From Vanrija pseudolonga (lineage: Eukaryota; Basidiomycota; Tremellomycetes; Trichosporonales; Trichosporonaceae): a stretch of DNA of 64,000 nucleotides. The position numbers and the translations under genes were made by a program. The stretch is taken from NCBI RefSeq assembly GCF_020906515.1, contig NC_085851.1:2914001-2978000 (forward strand), given 5' to 3'. Position 1 is the first letter of the stretch, and every line of letters starts with the position of its first letter. The notes beneath the pieces are model-generated. The model was not told the DNA's origin, did no database searches, and was given only the letters and a program-made list of their open reading frames with translations. Shown here in pieces: positions 60,347 through 64,000 of the stretch.

Positions 60347-60545
60347 GGTCGGAGACGCAACAGGATGGTCAAGACAAGAGTTGGAATGGCAAAGTGGAGG
60401 TCGAGCACAAACTTGAGACTTTTGGTGCTCGGTGGAGGTTCAGGCACACATGCTGCCCAACATTTCAAGTCTGTCGCGCGCCCATCTTGCCATCGTCAAC
60501 ACCATCGACACTGGCAACAAACCGACCTCGTCCCCTTCGTGCTTC
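60347..60545. promoter_or_regulatory. Bidirectional promoter of RIT1 and POP1
   Basis: Only 199 bp separate the two chosen start codons, so one short region must drive both. An in-frame upstream ATG at 60450 would shorten it to about 100 bp, but the extra POP1 residues look like leader translation. Confidence 0.6.
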
Positions 60546-63294
60546 ATGTCCAAACCCGGATCTGGGCCCAAGGGCAAGCCAGCGCCTGCAAATGGCAAAG
60601 GCAAGCCCTTCAAGTCCATCCCCAAGACCTCTGATCTCCTCAACGCCAACCAGCAAGCCAAGGCGAGGGGCAAGGGAAGGGAGAAGGTCGTGCTCAAGGG
60701 CGTCCATGACTTGATCAAGAGTGAGCTAGGCAGGACTCTCCGCCTTGCGTATGCTAATCATGCAACAGACGCCAACAAGCTGCCTGGAGCAGTCCAGGTC
60801 GAGCGCTTCGCCGAGGTCCGCGCCATTGAGATTCAAGCGCTCCAGAATGCCGTCAAGCTGGCAGCGTGGGTTGATTGGGTATCGCGAGTGTCGAGGGCGC
60901 TGACGATCTCTCCAGAGCCCAGAGCAACTCGAGGGCGTTCCAGTCTCTCCCTCGACACCTCCGTCGCCGGGCGGCGAGCCATAACCCCCGTCGCGTGCCC
61001 AAGCGATTGCGGAGCCGCGCCAAAGCCGAGGTGAGTACCTATGGCCGACAGCAGGGAGCATGCTGACGCTTGGGTACCGCTCAGATTGACTTGGGCGATA
61101 ACACCGCGCGCATTCATCGCAAGAAGGCCAAGCTCCGGGCACGTGGAAACTTGAGGGGAGAGAGTCGAACAGTGCAACTGCGCCGTCGGCAGAGTAGGTC
61201 AACTCTTCAGCCTCAAGATACTAACTCAGTTCAGTTGACAAGCGATGGCTTGCTACGCATCTGTTTCACGCCAAGCGATTCCACATGATCAACCTATGGG
61301 GCTATCGACTCCCTCTGAGCCCTACCCTCAAGTGCTTCCGGTCATCGTATCGCGCAGCCCGCCGAAAGGCGACCGTCCAGGACGTTAGCTTCTTCGGTAC
61401 CGTGGAACTCCAGGGAGATCGGTCACAGATTCTTGCCGCCCTTGGCAAGGTGACCTCTGGTGGGCCAGTTGGCGGGCCAAGGTGAGCTGGATAAATCGGT
61501 TGCCAGAGTTGACACGCAAAGACACGAGAACGGCAGCCTGGTCGCTCACACAACTTTGCACTGGCCATCCAAGTTTCCTCACCGCTTGATAGGACCAGTC
61601 GAGGTCTTGTGGGAGCCTCGACTCCAACAGGCCGGTCTTCGGCGTGTCTGGATTCGCATTCATCCTTCCATCTTCGATGAGGCTCTGACAGCTATCCGCG
61701 AGGCGGTCGCCGATGAACGATCTGAGGTCCAGGCCAAGGATCTCGGAGATGCCCTCGAGTCGTTCGAGATCATGGGACCTTTGGCCGGACATGCCTTGTC
61801 TCGAATCCTCAGCCTCAGTGCACCATCAATATCCGAGAAGAAGCGGCGCAACATCGAGGTTCTCCTCGCAATGGATCCAGCGCAGATCCCCGACGGCACA
61901 GTCATTGGTTGCCAGGTTCATGATCCACGTCTTACGTGCGTCCGAGCAAAAAGAAATCCGCACCTGCTGACCAAAACAGCTTTCCCCATTCGAGCGGCAC
62001 GAGTGTCCCTCAACCCAGCTCCGCAGCCATTGCCAAGGCCATTCTGCCCTCTGACGATGCTGTTCTTGCGTGGAGCGACTTGTGGAACGAGGATCTTCGT
62101 GACCGCGTCTCCCGACCGGCTTACACCAAGGCCGAGCTTGACACCCGTCGCTACAAGGTATGTCGCCGCTGTGGTTCGGGATTTGACCCTTCAGATGGCT
62201 ACTCCTGGGTCTAAACTCCAGCCGACATCAAAGGATGATCGCATTCCCATCAACTTGTTGAAGAGGACCATCCAGTCGTCAGGACCGGATGGCGCTTCAT
62301 CGGCATTCCACGGCTTCACGCTGCTGATCCCTAAGGGCTGGGCGATGGCCTTCCTGCCCTCTTTCTTATTCTGCCGAGCTCGTCACATTGGTCTGCAAGA
62401 GCGTCGTGTCCAGTACCGGGAAGCAGGTGTCCCATCTTTCCCCGAACACTGGGGTGCGATTTGCGCGGCTGGCGCGGACTGGGAGCGGACACAAGCACAG
62501 GAAGCACAAACACGTTGGCTGCGCAAGCCCCCGGGAAAGCGACCGCAGTACTCTGCATTGGGTACCCAGTACCCCTTCCGTCCAGAGTGGCCTGAGGTCC
62601 TCACAGTAAGTGCCTCTTCGTCATCGAGTCGCTGACGTGTTCAGAGTGGCGCCGACGTCGCGGAGGAGTCGGCCATGAACGGGGAAGATGCGACCTGCCA
62701 GCCATGGCTCTTCACATCAGCGCTGTCGTCCTTCCTCCCGAAGCTCCGTCTGGCAAGCGACCAGCCTGCATATCTCCTCAATCTAGTCAACACATTCCGT
62801 CGTCGCCGCGGGATGGAGCCCTTCCCGGAGTTTGAAGCTACTCGACTGTTCAACAATGCCCTTGTTCACGTCGAAGTTAATGCGGTTGGGCGAGGGTCAC
62901 CATCCGACATGGCAATCCTGTATGCCACGGATGCAGGGGAGCGTACCTCGTGGCTTCAAGCCCAGGAGCGCGACGCTGACCTCTATACCAACGTTCAACC
63001 GGACGACAGCACCAGCGCCTTGCAACTTGTGAGTTCCCTGCCTGAGTGATATGGGCTGACCAGTAGCTTGGGGAAACGGTCAAGCCGCAACATATCATCG
63101 GCTTTGTGACCTCTGGCAACATCTCATTGACGAGGGGTCACGGCCATGGCCTAGGAACAGTCTCCCTGGTCGGATACCTTGGCTTGTTGGACGCAGCATC
63201 GACCTCTCAAGCGCAGCCTGGTGTCGCCCTGGCTCAGACTCGTAACACAAACGGTACGATATACCGCCTAGCATCGGTCTCGCTTGTTCCATAG
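60546..63294 (+). CDS. POP1: RNase P/MRP subunit Pop1
   Basis: Largest protein of RNase P and RNase MRP, needed for tRNA 5' maturation and rRNA processing. Exons 60546-60720, 60769-60865, 60916-61030, 61085-61193, 61235-61481, 61522-61935, 61980-62157, 62195-62605, 62645-63028 and 63067-63294 join to 785 aa. The N-terminal Pop1 domain is clear: SRAFQSLPRHLRRRAASHNP, VPKRLRSRAKAE, DKRWLATHLFHAKRFHMINL, WGYRLPLSPTLKCFRSSYRA. The POPLD domain follows: FTLLIPKGWAMAFLPSFLFC. The C-terminal end HIIGFVTSGNISLTRGHGHG is also a family hallmark. The 61482-61521 intron uses a CAAAG acceptor; the nearer CCAG would give an implausible 25-nt intron. Confidence 0.94.
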
Positions 63295-63555
63295 ATCAAC
63301 AACATAGGACTCGTATGCATTGTACATATGTAGCAGCATCAAACAAGACTCTGCATGTATAAACAAGGGGTTGGTAGGTGCCATACTTAATTGCGTGCCT
63401 ATTGGGTGTGCACGCCTAAATTGAAATGAATGTTGGGATTGTCGCGTGTGTTGTCTCTCGCCTTTCGCGGCTCCTCGACGCCTCGCGCCTCACTCTGATC
63501 CTTGCAACTTGTTGTCAACAAACAATCCACTGGAAAGCAAAACATCGACTTGATC

Positions 63556-63967
63556 ATGAGTCACCACCCCGTCGTGATTCACGTCGACACCGACTACATC
63601 CGAGCAGCTCATGGCGTGGGCGACTTGTATACGCGCCCAACCCTGGTCAGTCGCGCCGACATTTCCTTTGTTGTTTCCCTCCACTGACACGTCCTCATCC
63701 ACAGACTGTGAAGGCTTGCTATGGCGTCCCATCTTCTTCTTCATCGAGCAAGAATGGAAACGGCGAGACAAGCGTCGTCGACTTGAATGGAGACACGTCC
63801 ATGGCCGAGCCTACAGCTGCATCGTCGGATTCTCGAAGCGAATGGCTTGTCGGAGAGCAGCTCGACAAGGCCTTGGCTGCCAACGGTGGGAACGACAAGA
63901 TCGAGGTCCGATGGCCCTTCCTGAGCGATTCCGAGCCCCAGGATTGGGAGGGACGCGAGTTTGTCCT
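63556..63967 (+). CDS. Actin-related protein, 5' part only
   Basis: Exons 63556-63645 and 63705-63967; a GTGAGC donor at 63968 shows the gene continues past the window edge. The start VVIHVDTDYIRAAHGVGDLY then TRPTLTVKACYG follows the actin pattern (IDxGSxxxKAGFAGDxxPRxxxPSxxG). WLVGEQLDKAL and IEVRWPFLSDSEPQDWEGRE match the next actin strands (YVGDEA... YPIxxGxxxxWDxxE). The actin phosphate-loop Gly/Ser positions are replaced (DTDYI), suggesting an ARP that does not hydrolyse ATP, such as the chromatin-remodeller ARPs. A 55-residue Ser/Asn-rich insert sits between the two blocks. Which ARP this is cannot be decided from the part present. Confidence 0.6.
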
Positions 63968-64000
63968 GTGAGCAAGAGCTGCATCTGGCCAAACTTGATG

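Noticed and set aside
61482-61506. 25-nt intron in POP1 ending at the nearest CCAG
   Set aside because: Too short for splicing and without a branch point. The CAAAG acceptor at 61521 gives a 40-nt intron with a GTTGAC branch and keeps frame.

Overview
The window looks like nuclear DNA of a basidiomycete yeast, most probably Tremellomycetes (Trichosporonales or Tremellales type). Evidence: a GC-rich, gene-dense fungal layout with housekeeping genes on both strands; about 140 introns in 22 complete genes, mostly 36-75 nt long with GTRNGT donors and CTAAC/CTGAC branch points close to the acceptor; and pyrimidine-rich tracts ahead of start codons. No bacterial-type operons, CRISPR arrays or phage genes are visible. 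The clade is inferred from gene structure and protein resemblance only; no search was run.

Layout. 0-5 kb: eIF4G on the minus strand. 6.2-10 kb: pyridoxal kinase (+), HEM2 (-), YPI1 (+). 10.2-15 kb: a 1.5-kilo-residue DEAH/RHA helicase of the DHX29 type (-). 15.6-19.6 kb: a PWWP-domain protein and MOD5 tRNA isopentenyltransferase (both +). 19.6-25.8 kb: a 6.3 kb gene desert of more AT-rich DNA holding decayed Ty1/copia polyprotein pieces on both strands and at least five copies of a ~67 bp TG...CA element, four of which have perfect or 4/5 matching 5-bp flanks. 25.8-33.5 kb: glycogen branching enzyme (-), DPH3 (+), SLX1 (-) and the PKA catalytic subunit (-). 35.6-42.1 kb: an OPT oligopeptide transporter and a mitochondrial branched-chain ketoacid dehydrogenase E1-beta (both -). 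42.7-46.2 kb: ERV41-like protein and an unrecognised coiled-coil protein (both +). 46.4-51.8 kb: an RVS167/amphiphysin-like BAR-SH3 protein, SVF1 and an MMTAG2-like protein (all -). 52.9-58.3 kb: VAC8 and a serine-rich unknown (both +). 58.5-63.3 kb: RIT1 (-) and POP1 (+), divergent across 199 bp. 63.6 kb to the end: an actin-fold gene cut by the window edge.

Themes. Translation and tRNA biology is well represented: eIF4G, the DHX29-type helicase, MOD5, DPH3, RIT1 and POP1. A second loose theme is cAMP/PP1/glycogen control (PKA, YPI1, GLC3). These are neighbours on a eukaryotic chromosome, not operons, so co-location is weak evidence of shared function. I found no convincing novel multi-gene system. 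The most unusual feature is the very short transposition-like repeat family in the 20-24 kb desert. Gene models were spliced by hand; nearly all close in frame across all exons, and exon coordinates are given so each can be checked against RNA.
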